Source: CAYMEV01 sp964389675 [NCBI: uncultured Candidatus Sumerlaeota bacterium] (GTDB lineage Bacteria > CAYMEV01). From it: a stretch of DNA of 13,760 nucleotides. The stretch covers positions 1 through 13,760 of the forward strand of contig CAYMEV010000038.1 in the NCBI GenBank assembly GCA_964389675.1. The letters run 5' to 3'. The notes beneath the pieces were generated by a model. That model did not search any database. It had not been told where the DNA came from and saw only the letters and a list, made by a program, of their open reading frames with translations. Below are positions 1 through 7,619 of the stretch, piece by piece (position 1 is the stretch's first letter; the number at the start of each line of letters is the position of its first letter). A program made the translations under genes and the position numbers.

Positions 1-29
1 AAGCTGCTTAGGTGTATATGCTTAATTAG

Positions 30-266
30 TGTCCAATTAATTGGGGCCGGTACAAAATTGCCTATTTTAGTGCAGTCCATGATTCATATATTTTTGATCA
101 TTTTCATAATGATAATCTCATGAATGATAATATAATGATAAATGCTATTAGAAAAATGCTTGAGGAAAATGATATAGAATATACTAAAATATACTGCGAG
201 ATTTATAAATGGGCTACTTTATCTTCTAAGGTTTCTGATAATATATTACATATTACACGAGAATAA
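30..266 (+). CDS. Unidentified open-frame fragment (3' end of a gene or small ORF)
   Basis: A frame open for 78 codons ends at TAA 264-266. An in-frame TAG lies at 27-29, so no long gene enters intact from the left in this frame. The first ATG is at 120, which would give only 48 residues. The translation looks protein-like: an aromatic-rich N-terminal part, an Asn/Asp-rich stretch from three near-copies of ATGATAA (about 109-140), then a charged helix-like tail ending ITRE. Its stop lies 6 bases before the next gene's ATG, as in an operon. It could be the end of a gene broken by a frameshift near position 30, or a short real gene starting at 120. I recognise no family. Confidence 0.35.
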   Translation, partial: CPINWGRYKIAYFSAVHDSYIFDHFHNDNLMNDNIMINAIRKMLEENDIEYTKIYCEIYKWATLSSKVSDNILHITRE

Positions 267-272
267 TGTACC

Positions 273-2099
273 ATGAGATTTATGTTTAAAGTTCTATCTT
301 TCTTTCTATTAATAATTATATATTCAGGATCTCTTTTTATAATATCTTCTAATAAGAATAATCTGCATTTGTACATCTACTCTTTTAATAAGGACCAAAA
401 TTATTGGCAAATTGCCTTGGAAGAAAAAATTGACTATGAGTCCTATATTAAAACAGGTTTGCCTAAAAGTATCAATTCTAATATAAACCTGAACAATATT
501 TTCGTTGCAATAAAGGGTCATGCAATATATTACAAATTCATTACAACACCAGATGATACTATTGAAATTTGTTTTTCAGATAATTCTATTGACTTCTACT
601 CTATTGACTGGGTTGGCATGCCAGTTACTGAGATAATCATAAAATTAGAATGCTATATACCTGAGATTGATGGATATATCTCCTTACAATCCACAGCACC
701 AGATAAAGATGCTAAGATTCATTTCGATAATATTAACTCAAAATATACATACCGAATTAAATTTGACGGTCCGGCAATAGAAGAAACTGAATTTTTATTT
801 TCATCTATAGATGATTTTCCAGGCCACTTTTTACTGGAAGAATTAAAAGCTATCTGCCTGATTAAAAAGAACAGCATATATGGATCTGTTCTTTATGATA
901 ATATCGATTATAAGCCACGAAAATTGATTGCTGATCTATATTCTTATAGGCCATCCGGGGGTAGACAAGTTATGGAGAAGGCATATAATCCACATAATAG
1001 ATTTCTATTTATAGTTCCAGAAGATGATAATTCACAGGAATTCTTAATTATCTTTCAGGATGATATAAATAACAAGCCTATATCCTATAATTTTTTTGTT
1101 TCTAAAGAACCTTATATTCTATATTTTGATATTGATAATCTATTTGGTGTTTATGGCAGGGTAGCTAATAATGACATTTCTTTCCCTGCAAAGATCAATG
1201 TAGAAACACACTATTATTATGAAAGTGATAAAATGGCCTATCCTATTAATAATTTTAATTTTTCAAATACATGGCATGAAACTGATTATAACGGTTATTT
1301 TACAATCCCTTCATCTTATCCTCTATCTTCAGAATATCTAAGAAACATTGAAGATTATTTAGAAATGGAAATACTTTATGCAGAGCTGAAATTAGAAGTC
1401 CCTGAATCTGAAAGTGTTTTTTTACACAGGTATTACTTTGACGAGAAAACCCTTAGAGAACTTAAAAAGAAACCAAAGCTGATAAATATTGGAGATATAT
1501 TTTTTGAAGAAGGACTGGAGCTTAGAGGATTTGTTGTCAATAAGGATAATTATCCTGTACCAGATACTAAAATATATTTTTCCCATATTGGTAATTATGC
1601 TTCTTTAGCAAGAATAATGTATGATACAGAAATTAGATCTGGCATAAATTCATTATTTGGAACCACAAAATATGTAATAACTGATGAAAATGGAAAGTTC
1701 TGCATTACAAAAAAAGATGCTGTAATTGCTGGTAAATATGAGTTATATCTTTATCATGAATCATATGTATTAACCATGTATCCAATTGATATTACAGATG
1801 AATCATCAGATATTGGTTCCCTTGTTATAGCACAAGGAAATTCAATAACTGTAAATGTAATAACAAATGAAGATATTGAAAACATTGATGTTATGCTTAA
1901 GGCTCCTGGTAATACATTAAAGTTAGAGCTTCAATCATCTGAAAATGGTTATTTTATATATTACATTGATAAGATTATTCCTTGGGATTTTTATACAATT
2001 CAGTTATACAATTCAGGCAAATTAATAGATGAAAGACATTTGATATTCGAACCTCACCAAAGGAATACCTCAGAAACTATAAGCTTTTTCTTGGATTGA
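273..2099 (+). CDS. Exported or membrane-anchored protein with transthyretin-like (carboxypeptidase-regulatory-like) modules
   Basis: A 608-residue protein. Residues 5-25 form one hydrophobic segment after a basic start (MRFMFK), so it is a signal peptide or N-terminal anchor; no lipobox Cys is seen. The rest is rich in beta-type residues. Three stretches resemble prealbumin-like or CarboxypepD_reg folds. They open with YGSV (about 203), VYGRV (about 293) and LRGFV (about 417). The last has the usual pattern, 'V..KDNYPVPDTKIYF' followed by 'ITDENGKFCI' (about 469-478); the second is followed by 'TDYNGYFTI' (about 337-345). Such domains are usually structural units of surface proteins. No catalytic motif was seen. 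ATG 273 lacks a strong Shine-Dalgarno; ATG 282 is an alternative. Composition is markedly AT-rich, roughly 30% G+C, unlike the right half. The domain calls are tentative and the function is unknown. Confidence 0.85.
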   Translation: MRFMFKVLSFFLLIIIYSGSLFIISSNKNNLHLYIYSFNKDQNYWQIALEEKIDYESYIKTGLPKSINSNINLNNIFVAIKGHAIYYKFITTPDDTIEICFSDNSIDFYSIDWVGMPVTEIIIKLECYIPEIDGYISLQSTAPDKDAKIHFDNINSKYTYRIKFDGPAIEETEFLFSSIDDFPGHFLLEELKAICLIKKNSIYGSVLYDNIDYKPRKLIADLYSYRPSGGRQVMEKAYNPHNRFLFIVPEDDNSQEFLIIFQDDINNKPISYNFFVSKEPYILYFDIDNLFGVYGRVANNDISFPAKINVETHYYYESDKMAYPINNFNFSNTWHETDYNGYFTIPSSYPLSSEYLRNIEDYLEMEILYAELKLEVPESESVFLHRYYFDEKTLRELKKKPKLINIGDIFFEEGLELRGFVVNKDNYPVPDTKIYFSHIGNYASLARIMYDTEIRSGINSLFGTTKYVITDENGKFCITKKDAVIAGKYELYLYHESYVLTMYPIDITDESSDIGSLVIAQGNSITVNVITNEDIENIDVMLKAPGNTLKLELQSSENGYFIYYIDKIIPWDFYTIQLYNSGKLIDERHLIFEPHQRNTSETISFFLD

Positions 2100-2132
2100 T
2101 TGCTTCAAAATTATTAACTTAAAGTTTTTAAT

Positions 2133-2175
2133 ACAGGCCGGAAAACAAGAAAAAAATATCGTTTTCAAGCCCTGT
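2133..2175. terminator. Imperfect hairpin between convergent genes, possible terminator
   Basis: Arms ACAGGCCGGAAAAC and GTTTTCAAGCCCTGT pair over about 12 positions with a small internal bulge; the loop is A-rich. It lies in the 99-base gap between the stop of the rightward 608-aa gene and the stop of the leftward ligase gene, where a shared terminator would be expected. The following tract on the + strand (CTTAATTTAAATTT) is AT-rich but not a clean U run, so the call is moderate. Confidence 0.4.
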
Positions 2176-2198
2176 CTTAATTTAAATTTAAAGCATTC

Positions 2199-3539
2199 TC
2201 ATGGCTCTTTTTCAAGTGAGAACGCTCCCATGGTATAGCCATTGTGAAGGCCTGATATCACAGGTGTAAGACCGGCCCGGACATATAATCCTGCAAGTTT
2301 CTGCCCATAGACAAACAGGCCTGTAATGCTTCTGAAGGCCTTTAATTCAAATTCGCCGGTTTCATTACGGACGATATTGTCTATGCAGGCAGGGGGTGCG
2401 TATTTTTGTATTATATAGTCTTCTCTGCTTTTCGAAATGAGAAGGTCTTCCCAGTCAGAATCTGAAAAGGCAGAACCTGCATAGACTCCCTTGGATGCAT
2501 AATAATCAACAGGTTTAATAATATATTCTTGCTGGTTATCTAAATAATCACCGGCTATTTCATCAAATCTTAGCTTTTTTGTCAGAGGGATATGCCTGTC
2601 AATAAAACTGATCTGGCCACTTGTAAGATATTTTCTGAACAAAGGGTTATGCAGCACCTCAAAGTACCTCTTGGTATGGACAATTTGAGTCTTAATGCTT
2701 CCTATCACGCAGGTCCTGCCCTCATAGAGGCCTTCGATAAAACCCGGTATCTCTTCATAGCGTTCCATCAGGTCTCTTGTAACAAGCCTTCTGTAGACTA
2801 TATCTATCTTCTTTCCTTTATAGGCCATAAATCCATTTTTAATTGCTATTTCCCTCGGATCTGCAATAAAACAATCATAGCCCTTTGATCGAAAGGCTGC
2901 GGCAAATTCCTCGAATTCTACCGGGCTTGACCTGTCTAATAAATCTATAATTGCAACAGATATTCTGTCTTTGGCTTTTCCAATGGCTTCATTATTTCTT
3001 GTGAACTGACTGTATATCTTAGAGACAGCATCCACCCAGCTCTCAAACAGCTCAAAACTGCTGAAGGAATACTGCCTGCTGAATTTTTTCATTATTCTGG
3101 AAGTTATAAGTATCCGGGCCAGTTCCTCCTGCTCTATCATTGCTGATGTTCCGTCGGTATTAAGCTCGCAGAACTGAAATTCTCCGGGAGAATAGTAAAA
3201 AAGGTCAAAACGCCCCATCGGAACATTTATATCATAGAAATGAGGAAGCCTTATCAGAGAATCAAGCCTTTCATCAAAATTAAAGAGTCTGCTGACATAT
3301 GACTCTGTAAGGTAGAGCTCGATTGACCTGTTAATGATCTCAAATAATTGCCCAAGGGCTTCTCTGAAAGAAGTCATATCTTCTGAGGCATATATTTTGG
3401 GAATATATAGAAAAGGGACAGGCTCTCCCTTGTAAATTGCTTTAGAACCGGCAACATCTTTGCTGATTCTCAAAAAATCATCAATATATTTGCCCGGCTC
3501 GCTCAGGACAGCCATGCTCATCTTCTTTTCAAGTTTCAT
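2199..3539 (-). CDS. Circularly permuted ATP-grasp peptide ligase (glutathionylspermidine-synthase-like fold)
   Basis: A 446-residue protein expected to join a carboxylate to an amine using ATP. Motifs of the circularly permuted ATP-grasp group appear in order: GRFDLFYY and 'CELNTDGTSAMIEQ' (about 109-137), DIVYRR (246-251), IIKPVDYYASKGVYAG (340-355, with the probable ATP-binding Lys342), YIIQKYAPP (375-383) and GLYVRAG (418-424). The ATG follows an AGAGGAAG ribosome binding site. It starts 11 bases after the stop of the glutamate-cysteine ligase gene, so the two are almost surely co-transcribed and act in sequence. Family knowledge: permuted ATP-grasp enzymes include glutathionylspermidine synthase and uncharacterised amidoligases often encoded beside GCS2 proteins. 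Inference: it adds the next residue (Gly, an amine or other) to gamma-glutamyl-cysteine or another gamma-glutamyl product. No amidase domain is fused. The substrate is unknown. Confidence 0.82.
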   Translation of the reverse strand: MKLEKKMSMAVLSEPGKYIDDFLRISKDVAGSKAIYKGEPVPFLYIPKIYASEDMTSFREALGQLFEIINRSIELYLTESYVSRLFNFDERLDSLIRLPHFYDINVPMGRFDLFYYSPGEFQFCELNTDGTSAMIEQEELARILITSRIMKKFSRQYSFSSFELFESWVDAVSKIYSQFTRNNEAIGKAKDRISVAIIDLLDRSSPVEFEEFAAAFRSKGYDCFIADPREIAIKNGFMAYKGKKIDIVYRRLVTRDLMERYEEIPGFIEGLYEGRTCVIGSIKTQIVHTKRYFEVLHNPLFRKYLTSGQISFIDRHIPLTKKLRFDEIAGDYLDNQQEYIIKPVDYYASKGVYAGSAFSDSDWEDLLISKSREDYIIQKYAPPACIDNIVRNETGEFELKAFRSITGLFVYGQKLAGLYVRAGLTPVISGLHNGYTMGAFSLEKEP

Positions 3540-3550
3540 ACTTCCTCTTT

Positions 3551-4858
3551 TTATCGGCCCGGGACTTCTATGGCTTTTAAGAAGGCATTTTTATCTGTCC
3601 TGTAAAGCCCTTTCAGCCATCTTGATATACTGCCATGTTCCCTGATTTTATCAAGAAAGGGGTATAAATATGCCTGGTCTGCCTGGTTCAGGTTTCTTTC
3701 CGCTGAAGAAATTATATAATCCTTCAGTTCCATGAAGCTTTCATCAACATCAGCAGGTATTTTAGCCAGGCCTTCGTTCTGCCTTAATATCCAGGAATCT
3801 TTAATTCTCAGTGACCTGTTATAAAGCTCCTGCAGCACATGGGGCGTGCAAAAGATGGATTTTGCCATGGCAGCCACTGCATAAGCATAAGGATAAGGCA
3901 AGGAATCAGCTGTTCTCATCTCAATGAACCTTTTGACACGGATATCGGGAAATACCATGCTCATCAGATGCTCAAGATCATTTTCATTCAGAACATGATT
4001 TCTTATTATTTCTTTCAGCCTGCTGTTGCCTGTGAATATCTCAGCATCATTCTTCTTTATGAAAATTGGCGGGACATTGAGAAGGTAAAGTGCATAATCC
4101 CTGAAGCCGAAAATCTTATCAAGTGAACAGGGAACCATTTTTGACCTGTCCCTGTCAGTACTGTTCCATATCATAGCCCTAAGGTTTTCCCCCTCATAAA
4201 GCTTGCCTTCAAAGACAACAGAAGAATCAAAAATTGATGAAATAACCGGGGCAATATAGTTTGCCACCCTGAATTTTTTAATAAAATCCTCTTCATCCGA
4301 ATAATCTATGGAGACCTGGGTAGCTGCTGTGCCTTTCATCATATAATGGCTCATCCCGCCCTTTCCCACAAAATAATCATACATTATGTGATAGCGTCTT
4401 TTTGGAAGGATCGGAAGGTCTGATATCCTGCTCCGTGGATGGTAATTTACAGAAACAAGAGCCTGGCTTGATCCAAGCTCCTCATAGATTTCTGCAATTA
4501 TTGCTTTATAAGCATTCTCAACTTCCCTGATATCTTTAAGCGGTTTTAAGCTTATCTCAAGCTGGCCTCCGGGCTCAAAAGTAATGGTACTGCCACCTTT
4601 TTCAATTCCAAGGGGATTTCCGTTTTCTTCAGAAATTATATTCCAGCCCTTTTTAATAAGCTTTTTTACAATATCACAGGATCCATCCGGTTCAGAATAA
4701 GAATAGCTTCTCAGGCTTACCCTGTCTATCAGGAAATGTTCAAATTCGATTCCCAGGAAATGAGTTCCGGTCCTTGCATGTTTTTTGAAATATGCTACCT
4801 GAAACTCAATAAATTCACTGCTCTTCATATACAAGTTTTCCCCAGGCAAAAGCTCCAT
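3551..4858 (-). CDS. Glutamate-cysteine ligase, GCS2 family (EgtA/plant-type)
   Basis: A 435-residue protein, normal length for the GCS2 family, which makes the gamma-peptide bond between glutamate and cysteine (or a related amine) with ATP in the cytoplasm. Family signatures are visible: GIEFEH (36-41, metal-binding acids), FEPGGQLEIS (94-103), MKGTAATQVSID (174-185) and FIEMRTADS (311-319). No signal peptide. Two starts are possible. ATG 4858 has AAGG seven bases upstream, inside an 18-bp dyad. ATG 4828 (MKSSEFIEFQ) has a GGGGA ten bases upstream and begins closer to where the recognisable domain starts. It is the first gene of a two-gene operon with the permuted ATP-grasp ligase and has its own TATAAT promoter. 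No classical GshB gene is nearby, so the end product may be glutathione, a variant thiol, or a different gamma-glutamyl compound. Confidence 0.85.
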   Translation of the reverse strand: MELLPGENLYMKSSEFIEFQVAYFKKHARTGTHFLGIEFEHFLIDRVSLRSYSYSEPDGSCDIVKKLIKKGWNIISEENGNPLGIEKGGSTITFEPGGQLEISLKPLKDIREVENAYKAIIAEIYEELGSSQALVSVNYHPRSRISDLPILPKRRYHIMYDYFVGKGGMSHYMMKGTAATQVSIDYSDEEDFIKKFRVANYIAPVISSIFDSSVVFEGKLYEGENLRAMIWNSTDRDRSKMVPCSLDKIFGFRDYALYLLNVPPIFIKKNDAEIFTGNSRLKEIIRNHVLNENDLEHLMSMVFPDIRVKRFIEMRTADSLPYPYAYAVAAMAKSIFCTPHVLQELYNRSLRIKDSWILRQNEGLAKIPADVDESFMELKDYIISSAERNLNQADQAYLYPFLDKIREHGSISRWLKGLYRTDKNAFLKAIEVPGR

Positions 4859-4860
4859 TA

Positions 4861-4884
4861 CCTGACCTTAAGGACAGGATTATA
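4861..4884 (-). promoter_or_regulatory. -10 box with overlapping 18-bp operator-like dyad upstream of the ligase operon
   Basis: Reading the minus strand, a perfect TATAAT (4884-4879) is followed at once by CCTGTCCTTAAGGTCAGG (4878-4861). This is a near-perfect palindrome (CCTG-x-CCTTAAGG-x-CAGG, one mismatched pair) that contains the likely Shine-Dalgarno AAGG. The start codon is two bases further on. Transcription would begin inside the dyad. A good -35 was not found, only TTTCTG at 17-bp spacing. The arrangement suits a repressor site covering start point and RBS. The regulator is unknown. Confidence 0.5.
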
Positions 4885-4947
4885 TACACATTACTCATCA
4901 TCAGAAATACACAAACAGCGAAGTGTTTTCAACAGCAATCATAACCT

Positions 4948-4978
4948 GCAGCAGGGCTTTATGGATCAGCCCTGCCGC
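4948..4978. terminator. GC-rich hairpin after the C25 peptidase gene
   Basis: GCAGCAGGGCT (4948-4958) pairs with AGCCCTGCCGC (4968-4978) around a 9-base loop: 11 pairs, one non-canonical on the + strand and a G-U on the minus strand. It lies between the stop of the peptidase gene and the promoter of the ligase operon, both leftward. The T run (TTTT) follows on the + strand, not on the strand being transcribed, so it may instead be a 3'-end stabilising structure. Confidence 0.4.
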
Positions 4979-5032
4979 TTTTAATTATTCCTGCTGCTTT
5001 ACACAATACTAAAAAATATATTAAAGCTTTTT

Positions 5033-7303
5033 CTATTCAACATAAGGGTAGACATAAAAGGAAATACCCTCATAACTCCACTGGGGCAGTTCCATAACAG
5101 CATCCCTTTCCGTTTCGCTTGTTGTATAAAGGTGGCCTCCCCTGGCTGTATTGAAAAAGCGGTATACAGGCACTGTATCTGTAGCCTGGCCTGAATGGAC
5201 ATAAAACTTTATACCTTCATAGTTCCACTGGGGCAGTTCCATGATATCATCCCTCTCCTGTTCATTGATAGTATAAAGGTGAATGCCGGTATTGGTATTG
5301 AAGAAGCGGTAGGTAGGCATGGTACCAGCCTTCTGCTCTTCATATACGGCAAACTTTATTCCCTCAAGACTCCATTGCGGAAGGTTTTCCAGTATATAAT
5401 CACGCTCTGCTTCACTTATGGTATAGAGATGCCCTCCCCTGGCTGTATTGAAGAAACGGTATACAGGAACTGTATCAGCAGCTGCTGATGCTTCCTTGTA
5501 TGCTATGAGAGAAGGATCACCGAGATAATTCAGCCCAAAATGTACCCAGCGGTATGTACCGTCTGCATTGGCCTGTCCTACAAGGTCAATCTTTGACTGG
5601 GTAAATGCACTTCCTATCCTGTGATTGAAGGTATCCTGAAGCATGTGCTTAAAGACACGGTCATTATACTGGAAGGAAACACCATGGGTATTCATTCCGT
5701 AATCACCGAAACCATACCTTGAACAACCTATATATACAACAGCACCTCCATCGGGATTCCTTATAAAACCCTCACCGAGGCAGGGATCTGATGCCCCTGA
5801 TACCTCAGGGTCAAAAGCATTTGTTATGCAGGCAATAGTTATTACTGTCCCCGGGATATTGTCCAGGGCAAGGGCATGGCTTGATGTAAATGACCCGCCA
5901 GTGCCCATCGACCATATTGTTACATCACCGTGTGTAGCCATGTGCATGAAGTTCATATTATTATTGAACATGGCTGTAAGAGTTGCAACTGAAACAGTAG
6001 TAACTGAATCATATAGAGTGTTTTTCACATGATTTGCCCAGTAGGGTGCAATATATTCATTATACATCTTCTCGCTCTTTGACTCCGCATCCCCGTAGCT
6101 CCAGAGCTGAACACCGGATAAAAGCAGGTTTTCCACAAAAGACTGGTCTGCTGCTGAGGCAATATAGGTCTGTACCTTACCCATATAATCAAGGATCTGC
6201 TGTTGTGTCCTTACAGATAGCCTTCCGATCAATACATCGGGGGATATATCTGCATTGTCCACGTTCATCTCACCTATCTTCGTGTCGCCGTCGGCATTCC
6301 AGTCAAACTGGTTATCAAAACAGCTGTAAAAGATATCCCCGGGCATGGTATTGTCAATGTAATATCCGCCGACATTAGCATAGACATTCTGATCAGGAAC
6401 ACTGTAATTTGAATCGGTCCCCCCGTCGCCAATTAAAAATACATGAGATATATTACTGTTCTGTACATAATCAAAAATGCAGTTCTTGATCTTCAGCTGG
6501 GTTGTAGAGCCGGTATATGCGGATGATATCTCTGATACGGTCTTTATCACATAGCTGATTCCGGCACTGGATTGTCTGTAATTTGCATAGGTTACAGCTG
6601 CTGGCTTTAAATTGTCAGTGGTTATAATGAGCATGTCATAATCCGTCTTGTTTCTGGATATACTGATTTTTGAAGGATAAAATTTTTCCATATCCTCAGG
6701 ATTGATCACAGAGCTTTGTATAATTCCATTAAATACCTGATTCGGCCTGTATTCTATTGCACTATCATCTTTCTTATAGGAATATTCGATCTCAAAATCC
6801 GCTTTCCCGTAAAAGAACAGCTCCTGTTTATCAGTATCATATTCAAATGGGACATAGGCAAAATAGTATATATTGAACCCCCTTGTCTTTCCCACGGTAT
6901 ATCCGATTACTCTTTCTGATGGGAATATACTGCCAGAGCTGTATATATCCCTGTCAGGGCTGATAAAATCAGGGGCGGGCGCTGAAATAGGATGCTGACC
7001 CTGATATGGATAGGGGATTATTTTCCCAAGGCTTGTCCTCTTTTGGCTGTTTACCCTTATATCAGTAACTTCACTTTCCAGCGGTATAAGTACCCTTACC
7101 AGATATGCCGGTATATCGGGTTGTCCTTCTTCTACAAAGGAATAAGCATCTGCGTCTTCATACCTGACGGCATGAAAGTGCTCATTTGGCTCAAGAACAA
7201 CTCTGTCTGCATCAAAAAGCAGTTTTAAACTGATAGTGTCTGCATAGGATATTCCTGAAAATACAAAAAGAAAAACAATTGAAAGAAGTATAACTTTTTT
7301 CAT
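5033..7303 (-). CDS. Secreted gingipain-type (family C25) cysteine peptidase with C-terminal DUF5648-type repeats
   Basis: A 756-residue exported protein. Residues 1-21 (MKKVILLSIVFLFVFSGISYA) are a clear signal peptide with an S-Y-A cleavage site. Residues about 22-215 resemble the N-terminal pro-region that precedes C25 domains. The C25 core begins near DYDMLIITTD (221-230) and includes 'HVFLIGDGG', 'PDVLIGRLSV' and the likely catalytic pair His458 (in MATHGD) and Cys492 (in TIACITNAFD). The 34-residue gap between them fits the gingipain family. It ends with 'LNYLGDPSL', common near C25 domain ends. Residues about 610-753 are three ~50-residue repeats of the VYRFFNT...LYT.SE.ERD...LPQW.YEGI.FYV type. 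No type IX sorting domain is seen. The ATG follows a GGAGG site. Its likely role is extracellular proteolysis or surface-protein processing; the substrate is unknown. Confidence 0.87.
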   Translation of the reverse strand: MKKVILLSIVFLFVFSGISYADTISLKLLFDADRVVLEPNEHFHAVRYEDADAYSFVEEGQPDIPAYLVRVLIPLESEVTDIRVNSQKRTSLGKIIPYPYQGQHPISAPAPDFISPDRDIYSSGSIFPSERVIGYTVGKTRGFNIYYFAYVPFEYDTDKQELFFYGKADFEIEYSYKKDDSAIEYRPNQVFNGIIQSSVINPEDMEKFYPSKISISRNKTDYDMLIITTDNLKPAAVTYANYRQSSAGISYVIKTVSEISSAYTGSTTQLKIKNCIFDYVQNSNISHVFLIGDGGTDSNYSVPDQNVYANVGGYYIDNTMPGDIFYSCFDNQFDWNADGDTKIGEMNVDNADISPDVLIGRLSVRTQQQILDYMGKVQTYIASAADQSFVENLLLSGVQLWSYGDAESKSEKMYNEYIAPYWANHVKNTLYDSVTTVSVATLTAMFNNNMNFMHMATHGDVTIWSMGTGGSFTSSHALALDNIPGTVITIACITNAFDPEVSGASDPCLGEGFIRNPDGGAVVYIGCSRYGFGDYGMNTHGVSFQYNDRVFKHMLQDTFNHRIGSAFTQSKIDLVGQANADGTYRWVHFGLNYLGDPSLIAYKEASAAADTVPVYRFFNTARGGHLYTISEAERDYILENLPQWSLEGIKFAVYEEQKAGTMPTYRFFNTNTGIHLYTINEQERDDIMELPQWNYEGIKFYVHSGQATDTVPVYRFFNTARGGHLYTTSETERDAVMELPQWSYEGISFYVYPYVE
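5045..5476 (-). repeat. Three tandem DUF5648-type repeats (A-B-C) in the C25 peptidase
   Basis: Repeat A starts at residue 610 (DTVPVYRFFNTARGG), B at 661 (TMPTYRFFNTNTG) and C at 709 (DTVPVYRFFNTARGG), a period of 48-51 residues. Each has YRFFNT, G.HLYT, a SE/NE.ERD box, LPQW and EGI.F. Three copies of this size would suit a beta-trefoil, which is an inference. The same ordered triplet occurs in the exported protein at 10040-11533. Confidence 0.85.
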
Positions 7304-7395
7304 AAAAGGCCCTCCATGGTTAATATCATTTTCTATAATAATTCATTTATACACACTAAAACAATATAAATCATAATAATATTCATAAACATCCC

Positions 7396-7525
7396 TTTAA
7401 GGAGATGTCTATTCTTAGGCATTAAAATTTTAATTATTTTCACGTATTAAATGATTACGGATTTTTTGTGTTTTCTGTTGCTGTTTTATTTAAAATTTTT
7501 AGCCTTGCTTATATATCTCCTTAAA
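7396..7525. repeat. Inverted repeat, 11-bp perfect ends extending to ~36-bp imperfect arms
   Basis: TTTAAGGAGAT (7396-7406) and ATCTCCTTAAA (7515-7525) are exact reverse complements. Inward, the arms continue to match imperfectly, sharing GGC and AAAATTTTAA elements, for about 36 bases each. The span is 130 bp, MITE-like in size, but no target-site duplication is obvious. Because the DNA is AT-rich, part of the inner match may be chance. Confidence 0.45.
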
Positions 7526-7535
7526 AATAGGAAGT

Positions 7536-7619
7536 AAATTTGGTATTTCTGATTTCTGCAAGAACAGGAAAAGGGATGATGAACCTGTTCAAGATTTTAT
7601 GCATGAGCTTCAATCATAA
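7536..7619 (+). pseudogene. Possible remnant of a Gp49/HigB-type toxin N-terminus
   Basis: One frame ending at TAA 7617-7619 reads KFGISDFCKNRKRDDEPVQD and then FMHELQS. The order aromatic-x-x, basic/acidic turn, PV.DF...L resembles the start of RelE/HigB-like (Gp49) toxins (usual pattern FY....G..PV.EFL..L). There is no start codon in a sensible place, no remainder of the toxin and no antitoxin gene, so this could be a relic or chance. Confidence 0.2.

Noticed and set aside
109-140. Three near-copies of ATGATAA as an iteron or origin-like repeat
   Set aside because: The copies are few, irregularly spaced and lie in a frame coding Asn/Asp-rich sequence in AT-rich DNA; no DnaA box or replication gene is nearby.
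5826-6378. Plus-strand ORFs of 68 and 114 codons inside the C25 peptidase region
   Set aside because: They are antisense shadows of a strongly supported gene and show no family motif or ribosome site.
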